DNA of 64,000 nucleotides from Falsiroseomonas selenitidurans (lineage in GTDB: Bacteria > Pseudomonadota > Alphaproteobacteria > Acetobacterales > Acetobacteraceae), in assembly GCF_012103215.1 (NCBI RefSeq), contig NZ_JAAVNE010000003.1:142256-206255 (forward strand), in the 5' to 3' direction. The notes below the pieces were generated by a model. That model did no database searches and was not told the origin of the DNA. It was given only the letters and a program-made list of their open reading frames with translations. The translations under genes were made by a program, and so were the position numbers. Shown piece after piece: positions 31,003-39,788 of this stretch. The first letter of the stretch is position 1, and each line of letters starts with the position of its first letter.

Positions 31003-32244
31003 TCAGGCCTCGCCGCGGCGGGCAGGTTCGGGGCCGTCCAGGCCGTAGGCGGTGTGCAGCGCGCGCACCGCCAGCTCGGTGTAGTCCGCGGCCACCAGCA
31101 CGCTGACCTTGATCTCGCTGGTCGAGATCACCTGGATGTTGATGCCCTTCTCCGACAGGGTGCGGAACATCGTCGCCGCGACACCGGCATGGGTGCGCAT
31201 GCCGATGCCGACGACGGAGATCTTCGCCACATCCGGGTCGGCCAGCATCGCCTCGTAGCCGATCGCCGCGGCCTGCTTCTCCAGCAGGTCCCGGGCCCGC
31301 GGCAGGTCGGCGCGGCCGACCGTGAAGGTCATGTCCGTGGTGCCGTCGGCGCCGAGGTTCTGCACGATCATGTCGACGTTCACATTGGCCGCCGAGAGCG
31401 GCACGAAGACCGAGGCGGCGATGCCGGGCCGGTCCGGCACGCGGCGCAGCGTCACCTTGGCCTCGTCGCGTGAATAGGCGATGCCGGACACGATAGGCTG
31501 TTCCACGATTTCGTCCTCATCCACCACCAGGGAGCCTGGCTTGTCCGCAAAACTCGAGAGCACCTGCACGCGCACGCGCTGCTTCATCGCCAGTTCGACC
31601 GAACGGGTCTGCAGCACCTTGGCCCCCACCGAGGCCAGTTCCAGCATCTCCTCGTAGGAAATCTTCTCCAGCTTGCGGGCGCGCGGCACGATGCGGGGGT
31701 CCGTGGTGTAGACGCCATCCACATCCGTGTAGATGTCGCAGCGATCCGCCTGCACCGCGGCGGCGATCGCCACCGCCGAGAGGTCCGATCCGCCGCGGCC
31801 CAGCGTGGTCACCCGGTTGTCCGGGCCGACACCCTGGAAGCCCGCCACCACCGGCACCTGGCCCTGGCGCATCCGCTCGATCAGCAGCGCGCCCTGGATG
31901 CTGTCCACGCGCGCCTGGCCATGCGCGTTGTCGGTGCGGATCGGCACCTGCCAGCCCTGCCAGGAGCGTGCATCCACGCCGATGGTCTGCAGCGCGATGG
32001 CCAGCAGGCCGATGGTCACCTGTTCGCCCGTGGCGACCACCGTGTCGTATTCCCGCGCATCATGCAGGGGCGACAGTTCCTGGCACCATTTCACCAGCTG
32101 GTTGGTGACGCCGGACATGGCGGAGACCACCACGGCCACCTCATGCCCCGCCTCCACCTCCCGTTTCACCCGGCCGGCGACGTTGCGGATGCGGTCGAGG
32201 TCGGCGACGGAGGTGCCGCCGAACTTCATCACGATGCGGGCCAT
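31003..32244 (-). CDS. lysC: aspartate kinase
   Basis: The 413-residue product starts [19 protein letters not shown] and contains the kinase motif [14 protein letters not shown], then two ACT domains for lysine/threonine feedback (the second includes [19 protein letters not shown]). It catalyses the first step toward lysine, methionine and threonine. ATG 32244 is the real start; the frame stays open to 32901 only because of GC bias. It is divergent from ubiG. Confidence 0.96.
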   Translation of the reverse strand: MARIVMKFGGTSVADLDRIRNVAGRVKREVEAGHEVAVVVSAMSGVTNQLVKWCQELSPLHDAREYDTVVATGEQVTIGLLAIALQTIGVDARSWQGWQVPIRTDNAHGQARVDSIQGALLIERMRQGQVPVVAGFQGVGPDNRVTTLGRGGSDLSAVAIAAAVQADRCDIYTDVDGVYTTDPRIVPRARKLEKISYEEMLELASVGAKVLQTRSVELAMKQRVRVQVLSSFADKPGSLVVDEDEIVEQPIVSGIAYSRDEAKVTLRRVPDRPGIAASVFVPLSAANVNVDMIVQNLGADGTTDMTFTVGRADLPRARDLLEKQAAAIGYEAMLADPDVAKISVVGIGMRTHAGVAATMFRTLSEKGINIQVISTSEIKVSVLVAADYTELAVRALHTAYGLDGPEPARRGEA

Positions 32245-32367
32245 GCTCGGGTCCGGGGGGGGGGTCGAGGAAGGATCGGCGGGGCGGCCCCTGTTGCGCC
32301 TCGCCGGGGCGCGGACAGATAACGGGGGGCGCGCCGGCGGGCAAGGCGATGCTGGGGGGATGCAGCC

Positions 32368-33066
32368 ATGACGGGCACGGCGGTGGAGGCGGAACGGCGG
32401 AAATTCGACGCGCTGGCCGGCCAGTGGTGGGACCCGGACGGGCCGATGCGCCCGCTGCACCGGATGAACCCGCTGCGCACCGGCTGGATCGCGCAACGGC
32501 TGGGCGGGGTGGCGGGCAAGGCCATCCTCGATGTCGGCTGCGGCGCCGGCCTGGCCAGCGAGGCCTTCGCCCGGATGGGCGCGCAGGTCACCGGCGTGGA
32601 TGCCGCCGGTGCGGCGCTGGCCGCCGCCCGCGCCCATGCCGACGCCGGCGGGCTCGATATCGACTACCGCGATGGCGCGCCGGAGGATCTGCTGGCCGAG
32701 GGCGCCCGCTTCGACGCCGTGGTGGCGCTGGAGGTCATCGAGCATGTGGCGGACCGGCCGGCCTTCCTGGCGGCGCTGGCGGGGCTGGCGAAGCCGGGCG
32801 CGCCGATCTTCCTGTCCACCCTGAACCGCACCGCGCGGTCCTTCCTGTTCGCCAAGCTCGGCGCCGAATACCTGCTGCGGATGCTGCCGATCGGCACGCA
32901 TGACTGGCGGATGTTCCTCTCACCCGGGGAGCTTGGCGCCGCGCTGCGCCCGGCGGGCTACCGGATCACCGACCTGGCCGGCATGACGATGTCGCCCACC
33001 GGCCAGTGGCGGGAAACGCGGGACCTGGCGGTGAATTACCTAGCGATGGCCCGGCCGGCCGGGTGA
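32368..33066 (+). CDS. ubiG: ubiquinone biosynthesis O-methyltransferase
   Basis: The 232-residue SAM methyltransferase has [18 protein letters not shown] (motif I), [13 protein letters not shown], and the UbiG signature [24 protein letters not shown]...GTHDW. These support the bifunctional 2-polyprenyl-6-hydroxyphenol methylase. Divergence from lysC is the standard alphaproteobacterial arrangement. Confidence 0.96.
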   Translation: MTGTAVEAERRKFDALAGQWWDPDGPMRPLHRMNPLRTGWIAQRLGGVAGKAILDVGCGAGLASEAFARMGAQVTGVDAAGAALAAARAHADAGGLDIDYRDGAPEDLLAEGARFDAVVALEVIEHVADRPAFLAALAGLAKPGAPIFLSTLNRTARSFLFAKLGAEYLLRMLPIGTHDWRMFLSPGELGAALRPAGYRITDLAGMTMSPTGQWRETRDLAVNYLAMARPAG

Positions 33067-33437
33067 CGGGCCGTCAAGCCCGGCTTATCCCCCATCCCGG
33101 TGGATGGAGCTGGGGATAAGTCAGGGGGTGCCCTGTGGGACCCGGGGCCGCGCCAGGGCCCGCAGCGGCGTTCGCCCAATGTTCGCACGGCGCAGAAAAA
33201 TCAGCACCGCGCCGGATGATGTATCCCGCAAGCAACACATCGGGTTATCCCCATTTACGGGGGTAAATCTGTGGAAAATGATGCCGGCAACTCCCAGCAG
33301 GATTTTCATCACGGCACCTTGACAGCCAGGGACCCCTGATCCGGCAAAGCTTGTTCATGCCCAGGTGATCCGGAAGCACGATGATATTTCGCATGCTCAA
33401 CAGCCCCTGCGCCGGGGCGTGGGCTGCGCCGTGGCCT
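33067..33437. other. 371-bp non-coding region with inverted repeats and DnaA-box-like 9-mers
   Basis: No ORF here looks like a gene. A nested hairpin lies right after ubiG: arms CTTATCCCC (33084-33092) and GGGGATAAG (33112-33120) enclosing CATCC/GGATG. Further on, TTATCCCCA (33245-33253) and TGTGGAAAA (33270-33278) are each one base from the DnaA box TTATCCACA (the second on the opposite strand). They flank a palindrome ATTTAC/GTAAAT (33253-33258 and 33263-33268). The stretch is A/T-richer than its surroundings. The hairpin may be the end of ubiG transcription; the rest is unexplained. Confidence 0.5.
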
Positions 33438-34127
33438 TCAGGCGCCCGGCGGCAGCCAGGGCGCAAAGCTGTGGGCGAGGTGCGCCGCCTGCTCCGACGT
33501 CAACTCGGACAGATGCCGCGCCGGGACCGCCTTGTTGCGGTAGGTGAAGGCGAAGCGCTGCACCCAGAGCCGCACCGCCCAGTTCGGGCAGGCGATACCG
33601 AAATCCGCCTTGATCGCGCCGATCGCCGCATCCATCCGGAAGGCGCAGGTCGCGTAGTCCAGTTGCAGCGTGCGTGGCAGCGCGGCCCAGACCGCGTGCT
33701 CGCCCAGGTAGCGGCGCACCCCGGCCACCGCATCCTCCAGCGTCACGAATTCGGCGAAGGCGCTTTCGCCGCGGCTGCGGGCCAGCCGCCCGGCATCGAG
33801 CAGGGAGAGGCAGATGTCGCGCGGGTCGCGCCAGTTCACATGCGCCGAGGCCAGGCCGCGGGCGGCCAGCGCCCGGTACTCCGCGGCCCATTCCGGCCCC
33901 GGGCAGGCATGGGTCTTGACGATCCGGATGCGCCCTTCCGCCGCCACCGCCAGGGCGCGCAGCGCCGCCGGGTCCAGCGCCTGGGCGAAGTTCACCTTGT
34001 GGCCGCCGGGCAGCAGGGGCCGCGGCAGCAGGGGCTGGCGGTGGCCGCCCAGCCGGGCGACGGCCTTGGCCAGCTCGAAGGCCAAGGTGCTGCCGGATTT
34101 CGGGATGCCGTAGCTGAAGACGAGCAC
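33438..34127 (-). CDS. sulfotransferase-family protein
   Basis: About 229 residues from GTG 34127, beginning VLVFSYGIPKSGSTLAFELAKA. PKSGST is the PAPS 5'-phosphosulfate-binding loop, and RDPRDICLSLL at about residue 110 matches the 3'-phosphate-binding motif. Both key motifs are therefore present. The ORF could extend to 34313 but would then overlap the DUF1178 gene and add low-complexity sequence. The acceptor is unknown; surface polysaccharide or lipid is likely, given the glycan genes elsewhere in the window. Confidence 0.75.
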   Translation of the reverse strand: MLVFSYGIPKSGSTLAFELAKAVARLGGHRQPLLPRPLLPGGHKVNFAQALDPAALRALAVAAEGRIRIVKTHACPGPEWAAEYRALAARGLASAHVNWRDPRDICLSLLDAGRLARSRGESAFAEFVTLEDAVAGVRRYLGEHAVWAALPRTLQLDYATCAFRMDAAIGAIKADFGIACPNWAVRLWVQRFAFTYRNKAVPARHLSELTSEQAAHLAHSFAPWLPPGA

Positions 34128-34152
34128 CGGGCGCGCGCCCCTCCCCCCGGGT

Positions 34153-34668
34153 TCAGCCGTCCGCGCGCGGCACCCAGGGCAGGCGGGCGATGTCGATGCC
34201 GTCCTCGGCCAGGGCCTCGGCCTCGGCTTCCGTCGCCTCGCCATAGATGCCGCGGGCCTCGGCCTCGCCATTATGGATCTTCCGCGCCTCCTCGGCGAAG
34301 CCCTCGCCGACATAGTCGCAGGATTTCTCCACCTCCGCCCGCATGCGCTGCAGCATGGCGAGGAGTTGCGCCGGGATCGGCCCGGCGGCGACGCGCTGGG
34401 ACATGCCGCCGGGTTCCGGCTGCGGCGGCGCGCTGGGGGCGGGCGCCGGGGCGGCGGCGGGCGGCGCTTCCTCCGGCAGCGGGGCCGGGGCGGCCTTGCG
34501 GCGGGATTTGCGCACCGCAGGCGCCATCAGGGCGCGGCTGACCTGGGTGCTGCCGCAATGCGGGCATTCCACCAGCCCGACCGCGGCCAGCTTCTCGAAG
34601 CCGGCGCTGTCCTGGAACCAGCCGTCGAACTCGTGGGTCGCCTGGCAGCGGAGCTGGTAGTGGATCAT
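34153..34668 (-). CDS. DUF1178 zinc-ribbon-like protein
   Basis: The 171-residue product has the DUF1178 start IHYQLRCQATHEFDGWFQDSAGFEKL and a CPHCGS motif, with another Cys at residue 8, giving a zinc-ribbon-like N-terminus. A variable Ala/Pro linker precedes the conserved C-terminal half (EKSCDYVGEGFAEEARKIHNGE...RGIYGEAT). The function is unknown. Its ATG overlaps the glutaredoxin stop by one base, a pairing common in alphaproteobacteria. Confidence 0.92.
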   Translation of the reverse strand: MIHYQLRCQATHEFDGWFQDSAGFEKLAAVGLVECPHCGSTQVSRALMAPAVRKSRRKAAPAPLPEEAPPAAAPAPAPSAPPQPEPGGMSQRVAAGPIPAQLLAMLQRMRAEVEKSCDYVGEGFAEEARKIHNGEAEARGIYGEATEAEAEALAEDGIDIARLPWVPRADG

Positions 34669-34925
34669 CAGCCGGCCAGCAGGGGGTCGAGCCCGCCCTT
34701 CCGGTCCAACGCCACCAGGTCGTCGCAGCCGCCGATATGGCGCCCGTCGATGAAGATCTGCGGCACGCTGCTTCGCCCGCCGGAGCGCGCGATCGCCTCC
34801 TGCCGCTCGGCGGAGCCGTGCGGGGCGTATTTCTCCTCGAACGCCACGCCCTTGCGGCCGAGCAGGGCGACCGCGCGGGCGCAGTAGGGGCAGAAATCCT
34901 GGGTGTAGATTTCGATCTTGGCCAT
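34668..34925 (-). CDS. grxC: glutaredoxin 3
   Basis: An 85-residue dithiol glutaredoxin with active site CPYC (residues 12-15), the TVP-like SVPQIFIDG, and GGCDDL. It reduces disulfides with glutathione. ATG 34925 gives the normal GrxC length; the longer frame is spurious. It forms a two-gene unit with the DUF1178 gene. Confidence 0.95.
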   Translation of the reverse strand: MAKIEIYTQDFCPYCARAVALLGRKGVAFEEKYAPHGSAERQEAIARSGGRSSVPQIFIDGRHIGGCDDLVALDRKGGLDPLLAG

Positions 34926-35013
34926 TTTGCTGAAATCGGGCGTGGATCGCCCGCGGTCAAGCCTCATCCCGCATCGCGGCAATGCGGCGGCAGCCAGGGG
35001 TGCCCGGCGCCCC

Positions 35014-35823
35014 CTATTCCTCCGCCGCCAGCCGCGGGTCGGGCACCCGGGCGGCGGCCAGCACATCCACCGCGGCGGCGCCGGCGGCCAGCAGCAGGCG
35101 GGTGCAGGCTTCCGCCGTGGCGCCGGAGGTCATCACGTCATCCACCAGCAGCACCCGCCTGCCGGCGATGCGGGCGGCGGCGCGGGGGTTGAGGGCGAAG
35201 GCGCCCTGCAGCAGCGCGGCGCGGTCCGCGGCGCCCAACTCGCCCAGCGGCGGCGTGGCGCGGGCGCGGCGCAGCAGGTCCGGTATGCAGGGCTTGCCGG
35301 CGCCGCGAGCCAGGCGATGGGCCAGCAGCGCCGCCTGGTTGTAGCGCCGGGCCACCAGCCGACGCCAATGCAGCGGCACCGGCGCCAGCAGGTCCGCCCG
35401 CGCCAGCAGCGCCGCGCCGGCCTGCGCCATCATCGCCGCCAGCGGCCCGGCCAGCTCCGTCCGGTCCGCATGCTTGAAGGGCAGCACCAGCTTCTGTGCC
35501 CCCGCGTCGTAGCGCAGCGCCGCGCGCGCCTGGTCGAAGGCCGGCGGCCGCGCCAGGCAGCCGGGGCACAGCCCGCCCGGCCCGGCCTGGCCGGCATGCA
35601 GGAAGGGCACGCCGCAGCGCGGGCAGAGCGGTGCCGTCACCCGCGTCAGCAGCCGGAAACAGGCGCCGCATTGCGTGCCCTGGCGCTGCACCGGCGCCTC
35701 GCAGGTCAGGCAATGCGGCGGCAGCAGCGCATCCAGCGTCGCGGTCCCCAGCCGCGCCAGCGTCGCGGTCCCCAGCCGCTCCAGTGCGGCCTGGAACGCC
35801 CTACCAGGCGCCGAAGGGGGCAT
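35014..35823 (-). CDS. comF: ComF-family phosphoribosyltransferase-like protein
   Basis: The 269-residue product has an N-terminal zinc-binding region with CLTC, CGACF, CPRCG and CPGC, and a C-terminal PRPP-binding-like loop VLLVDDVMTSGAT. This is the ComFC/GntX layout linked to natural DNA uptake. The start at 35823 overlaps the rhodanese gene by 23 bp. Two copies of an 8-residue LGTATL-type unit, from a 24-bp tandem duplication, precede the zinc region. Confidence 0.9.
   Translation of the reverse strand: MPPSAPGRAFQAALERLGTATLARLGTATLDALLPPHCLTCEAPVQRQGTQCGACFRLLTRVTAPLCPRCGVPFLHAGQAGPGGLCPGCLARPPAFDQARAALRYDAGAQKLVLPFKHADRTELAGPLAAMMAQAGAALLARADLLAPVPLHWRRLVARRYNQAALLAHRLARGAGKPCIPDLLRRARATPPLGELGAADRAALLQGAFALNPRAAARIAGRRVLLVDDVMTSGATAEACTRLLLAAGAAAVDVLAAARVPDPRLAAEE
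35733..35780. repeat. 24-bp tandem direct repeat (2 copies)
   Basis: Copies at 35733-35756 and 35757-35780 differ only in the last base. The repeat lies inside comF, is in frame, and adds eight residues ahead of the zinc-ribbon region, outside conserved parts. Confidence 0.9.
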
Positions 35824-37381
35824 CGCCGTCGCGCTCCACGGCATGCACCAGGTCGATCTCCCAGGCCAGGTATTCCCGCATCGCCGCCTCCACCCCGGCA
35901 TTCCGGTCATAGGGGCGCAGCCAGGCATCGACGCAGGCCTCGTCCGGCGGGTTGGTGCGGTCAGCGGCCAGGGTGCCGCCGGCGGCGACGAAGGCCGCAT
36001 TGCCGCCTTCCAGCACCGCCACCGGCGCCACGCCCAGCCCGGCAAGCTCCGCCGCGCCGAGCGCCGCCAGCTCCTCAGAGGGCGCCGTGACCACCACGGG
36101 GCGACCCGGCGCCAGAAGCGGCAGCAGCAGGGCGAGCCGTGTCCGCACGCCCCAGATCGCACCGGGGATATGCCCGGCGCGGAAGGCCAGGGAACGCGCG
36201 AGGTCCACCACCACCGGCCCATCGCGGTGCAGCGCCGCAACCTCCACCCGCGCCACCGCCGGCCGCAGCGCCGCCGGCAGGGCGGGCGCGGCCGGGCCGG
36301 TCTCCAGCGCGCCTGCCAGCCCGCCCGTCAGGCAGAACACCTCCCACCCCCCCAGCTGGCGCAGCCAGCCGGCGGTCATGGCGGCGCGGGTGCCGGTATC
36401 GTCCACCAGCACGATGCGGGCGCCGCGCACCGCCACCCAGGCATCGGTGGCCTGCACCAGCTGCCCGCCCGGCGCGCTGACCGAGCCGGGCAGGTGGCCC
36501 TCGGCGAATTCCGCCGGGTCCCGCACATCCAGCACATAGAGGCTGCGCCCGGCTTCCGCGCGCAGGGCCGCCAACCCTTCGCGGTCGATCCAGCGCACCC
36601 CGGCGCCTTCGGCGAAGCGCCGGGCGCGGGCCAGCGTCTCCGCCGCATCGGGCGGCGTGCCGGGGGCGTAGCGATCCTCCCGCCCGCGGTTGCAGGTGAG
36701 CCCCGCCAGCTCCCACCCCATGGTGCCGTTGCGCAGCGCCACCACCCGGTTCGGCAGCCCGGCCCGGCGCAGGCTCTCCGCGCCCAGGATGGAGCGCGTG
36801 CGGCCGGCGCAGTTCACCACCACCGTGGTCTCCGGCCGGGCGAGCATGGAGGGCACGCGATAGGCCAGCTCCGCCCCCGGCACGTCGATGGCGCCGGGGA
36901 TGGACATGTTGCGGAACTCGGCCATCGGCCGGCTGTCCACCACCAGCAGGTCCTCGCCCGCCGCCTGCATCGCCGCCAGCTCCGCCGCATCGACCGAGGG
37001 CGTGGCGTAGTGGTGTTCGACCCATTCGCCGAAGGCCTTGGAGGGCACGTTGAAGCCGGAGAACAGCTCATACCCCGCCGCCTGCCAGGCCGGCGTGCCG
37101 CCTGCCAGCACCGAGAGCTGGGTGTAGCCCAGGCCCTGCAGCACGCCCGCCAGGCGCCGAGCATGGCCCTCCCCGCCATCGAGGCAGACCACCGGCGCAT
37201 CCAGGCGCGGCAGCAGGCGGGCGGCGCGGAATTCCGCCTGGGAGAGCGGGCAGGGCACGGCCCAGAACAGGTGGGCGGCGCTGAATTCCCCTTCCTCCCG
37301 CGCATCGAGCAGGGCGATCTCCCCGCCCTGCCGCAGCCTGGCCTTCAGCGCGGCGGCCTCGATGGTCTCGATCTTCTGCAT
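35801..37381 (-). CDS. four-domain rhodanese-like sulfurtransferase
   Basis: The 526-residue product has four rhodanese repeats, about 5-105, 125-240, 280-375 and 390-480. Only the second has a canonical active-site loop, NCAGRTRS. In the first, third and fourth the cysteine position reads DGG, DDT or APS, so these are probably non-catalytic. It starts with MQKIETIEAAAL at 37381. Its 3' end overlaps comF. Tandem rhodaneses of this type are known in proteobacteria, but their substrate is not established. Confidence 0.88.
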   Translation of the reverse strand: MQKIETIEAAALKARLRQGGEIALLDAREEGEFSAAHLFWAVPCPLSQAEFRAARLLPRLDAPVVCLDGGEGHARRLAGVLQGLGYTQLSVLAGGTPAWQAAGYELFSGFNVPSKAFGEWVEHHYATPSVDAAELAAMQAAGEDLLVVDSRPMAEFRNMSIPGAIDVPGAELAYRVPSMLARPETTVVVNCAGRTRSILGAESLRRAGLPNRVVALRNGTMGWELAGLTCNRGREDRYAPGTPPDAAETLARARRFAEGAGVRWIDREGLAALRAEAGRSLYVLDVRDPAEFAEGHLPGSVSAPGGQLVQATDAWVAVRGARIVLVDDTGTRAAMTAGWLRQLGGWEVFCLTGGLAGALETGPAAPALPAALRPAVARVEVAALHRDGPVVVDLARSLAFRAGHIPGAIWGVRTRLALLLPLLAPGRPVVVTAPSEELAALGAAELAGLGVAPVAVLEGGNAAFVAAGGTLAADRTNPPDEACVDAWLRPYDRNAGVEAAMREYLAWEIDLVHAVERDGDAPFGAW

Positions 37382-37458
37382 CGGCTTCCGGTTCCCTGCG
37401 CCCGCCGCCACGATAGACCGGCTTGCGGGGGCGGCGAAGCGGGCGCATCTGCGCCGGC

Positions 37459-38340
37459 ATGGATGCGATGCAGGTCTTCGACCGGAAGCTGGTGCGCCGC
37501 CGGCGCGACCGGGCGGCCGCCACCGTCGAGCGGGTGGCGCCGATCCTGGAGGATTGCGCGGCGCGGCTGCTGGACCGGCTGGACGACACCACCCGCCGCT
37601 TCGACCGGGCGCTGGAGATCGGCGGCCGCGGCGTGGTGGCGCCGATGCTGCGCGCCCGCGGCATCGCGTCCGTCGTCTCCGCCGACCTGTCGCCGGCCAT
37701 GGCGGCGCAAGCGGGTGGCCTGGCGGTGGCGGCGGATGAGGAATTCCTGCCCTTCGCCCCCGCCAGCTTCGACCTGATCGTCGCCTCGCTGTCGCTGCAC
37801 TGGGTGAACGACCTGCCGGGCGCGCTGATACAGATCCGGCGGGCGCTGGCACCCGATGGGCTGTTCCTGGCCTCCCTGCCCGGGCTCGGCACGCTCGGGC
37901 CGCTGCGCCAGGCGCTGGCGGAGGCCGAGAGCGCGCTGCGCGGCGGGTTGTCGCCGCGGATCTCGCCCTTCCCGGAACTGCGCGACGGCGCCGGGCTGCT
38001 GCAGCGCGCCGGCTTCGCCCTACCGGTGGCGGATGCCGAGGAGGTGGCCATCGCCTACCGCAGGCCGCTGGCGCTGCTGGCGGATCTGCGCGCCGCGGGG
38101 GAAGGCAATGCCGTGCTGGCGCGGGACCCGCGCACCCCGCCGCGGGCGCTGTTCCCGATGGCCGCCGCGGCCCTGCCGGCAGGCGCGCAGGGCATCGACC
38201 CGGTGCTGCGCCTGCTGGTGCTGACCGGCTGGTCGCCGCATGAGAGCCAGCAGAAGCCCGCGCGCCCCGGCAGCGCCACGCATCGCCTGGCGGATGCGCT
38301 GGGCACGGTGGAGCGCAAGACCGGGGAGAGGCCGGGCTAG
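37459..38340 (+). CDS. SAM-dependent methyltransferase of the BioC/NDUFAF5-like group
   Basis: A 293-residue protein with MQVFDRKLVRRRRDRAA at the start, a degenerate glycine loop (ALEIGGRGVV), SADLSPAMA, and a motif-II region FDLIVASLSLHWVNDLPGAL. This pattern is shared by alphaproteobacterial homologues of NDUFAF5 and by BioC-type enzymes. No biotin genes are near, so the complex-I-assembly-type role is the better guess. It is divergent from the rhodanese gene by 77 bp. ATG 37468 is an alternative start. Confidence 0.8.
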   Translation: MDAMQVFDRKLVRRRRDRAAATVERVAPILEDCAARLLDRLDDTTRRFDRALEIGGRGVVAPMLRARGIASVVSADLSPAMAAQAGGLAVAADEEFLPFAPASFDLIVASLSLHWVNDLPGALIQIRRALAPDGLFLASLPGLGTLGPLRQALAEAESALRGGLSPRISPFPELRDGAGLLQRAGFALPVADAEEVAIAYRRPLALLADLRAAGEGNAVLARDPRTPPRALFPMAAAALPAGAQGIDPVLRLLVLTGWSPHESQQKPARPGSATHRLADALGTVERKTGERPG

Positions 38341-38439
38341 CCCCGCGCAACCCAGCCGTGCGGCCCCGCGCCTTGCATCGCGCGGGGCCACAGCGCATCT
38401 TCGGCACCGGCACAGATCTTGACGGACGGTTCGAGCACC

Positions 38440-39246
38440 ATGGAGCAGCAGGGCGGCGAGAGCCGCCGGATCACCCTCCACGCCCCTGCGGACTTCGAGG
38501 GGATGCGCCGCGCCGGCCGGCTGGCGGCCGAGACGCTGGACATGATCACCCCGCATGTGAAGCCCGGCGTGACGACGGAGACGCTGGACCGGCTGATCCA
38601 CGACTTCACCCTGGCGCACCACGCGATTCCGGCGACGCTGGGCTATCGCGGCTACACCAAATCCTCCTGCACCTCGATCAACCATGTGGTCTGCCACGGC
38701 ATCCCCGGTGAGCGGGTGCTGCTGGAAGGCGACATCGTGAACATCGACGTCACCGTCATCCTGGATGGCTGGCACGGCGATTCCAGCCGCATGTACGTGG
38801 CCGGCACGCCCTCGACCAAGGCGCGGCTGCTGATGGACGTGACCTATGAGAGCATGATGCGCGGCATCGCCGCCATCCGCCCCGGCGCCACGCTGGGCGA
38901 TATCGGCCACGCCATCCAGACCTATGTCGAGCGCAACAGGTTTTCCGTGGTGCGCGACTTCTGCGGCCACGGCATCGGCCGCCGCTTCCACGAACCGCCG
39001 AACGTGCTGCATTTCGGCCGCCCCGGCGAAGGCCCCACCCTGAAGCCCGGGATGTTCTTCACCGTGGAGCCGATGGTGAATGCCGGGCGGCCGGAGGTGA
39101 AGGTGCTGGATGATGGCTGGACCGCGGTGACCCGCGACCGCAGCCTGTCGGCGCAGTTCGAGCATATGGTCGGCGTGACGGAGGATGGGGTGGAGATCTT
39201 CACCGTCTCGCCCATGGGCCTGCACCGGCCGCCCTACGGCGGCTGA
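38440..39246 (+). CDS. map: methionine aminopeptidase type I
   Basis: The 268-residue product has KSSCTSINHVVCHGIP, the metal ligands in VNIDVTVILDGWHGDSSRMY, CGHGIG and the glutamates in FTVEPMVN and QFEHMVGVTEDG, so the active site is complete. It removes initiator methionine. ATG 38440 is chosen over TTG 38419. A clear terminator follows. radC further downstream is a common neighbour in this class. Confidence 0.96.
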   Translation: MEQQGGESRRITLHAPADFEGMRRAGRLAAETLDMITPHVKPGVTTETLDRLIHDFTLAHHAIPATLGYRGYTKSSCTSINHVVCHGIPGERVLLEGDIVNIDVTVILDGWHGDSSRMYVAGTPSTKARLLMDVTYESMMRGIAAIRPGATLGDIGHAIQTYVERNRFSVVRDFCGHGIGRRFHEPPNVLHFGRPGEGPTLKPGMFFTVEPMVNAGRPEVKVLDDGWTAVTRDRSLSAQFEHMVGVTEDGVEIFTVSPMGLHRPPYGG

Positions 39247-39259
39247 CACCAGGGCCCCC

Positions 39260-39292
39260 AGCCCGTCCGGCTTCGCGCTTGACGGGCTTTTT
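39260..39292 (+). terminator. rho-independent terminator after map
   Basis: An 8-bp perfect stem, AGCCCGTC at 39260-39267 paired with GACGGGCT at 39281-39288, has a 13-nt loop and is followed directly by a T-run (39288-39292). It lies 14 bp after the map stop and ends that transcript before the DUF2306 gene. Confidence 0.85.
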
Positions 39293-39337
39293 CGGCGCCT
39301 TTATGTAAATGTTCATCACATTCAGATCGTGCCGCCG

Positions 39338-39727
39338 ATGTCGCTCGCCCCGCTGCTCCAGGCCAGCCCCGTCATCCAGCTCCACGCCGGCGCCGCCCTG
39401 GCAGCGCTGCTGCTCGGGCTGGTGCAGTTCGCGGCGCCGAAGGGGGTCCTGCCGCATCGGATCCTCGGCTGGGCCTGGGTCGGGCTCATGGCAGTCGTCG
39501 GCCTGTCCTCCTTCGGCATCACCATGCGCGGGCACTATGCCTGGATCCACCTGATCTCCGGCTGGACCCTGCTGATGCTGCCGCTGGCGGTGCTGGCGGC
39601 CCGGCGCGGGCGCATCGGCGCGCACCGGCGCGCCATGGCCTCCCTGTTCCTGGGCGGCCTCCTCATCGCCGGCGGCTTCACCCTGCTGCCGGGCCGCATC
39701 ATGGGCGCCGTCGTCTTCGGCTGGTGA
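39338..39727 (+). CDS. DUF2306-like small integral membrane protein
   Basis: The 129-residue product has about four membrane helices (VIQLHAGAALAALLLGLVQF, ILGWAWVGLMAVVGLSSF, WIHLISGWTLLMLPLAVLA, GGLLIAGGFTLLPGRIMG). It contains histidines in QLHAG and WIHL typical of DUF2306, a family of unknown function with possible haem or metal binding. ATG 39338 begins MSLAPLLQ. An A/T-rich stretch just upstream probably holds its promoter. Confidence 0.82.
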   Translation: MSLAPLLQASPVIQLHAGAALAALLLGLVQFAAPKGVLPHRILGWAWVGLMAVVGLSSFGITMRGHYAWIHLISGWTLLMLPLAVLAARRGRIGAHRRAMASLFLGGLLIAGGFTLLPGRIMGAVVFGW

Positions 39728-39788
39728 ACGCCGCGGTTGAAGATTGCCCCCGCCCGTTGCACCCTCGGGCGCCAGCAGAGGGGGCAGA

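Noticed and set aside
33104..33322. 72-residue plus-strand ORF in the ubiG-sulfotransferase gap
   Set aside because: No ribosome-binding site, no homology-like motif, and it covers the inverted repeats; random open frame is more likely.
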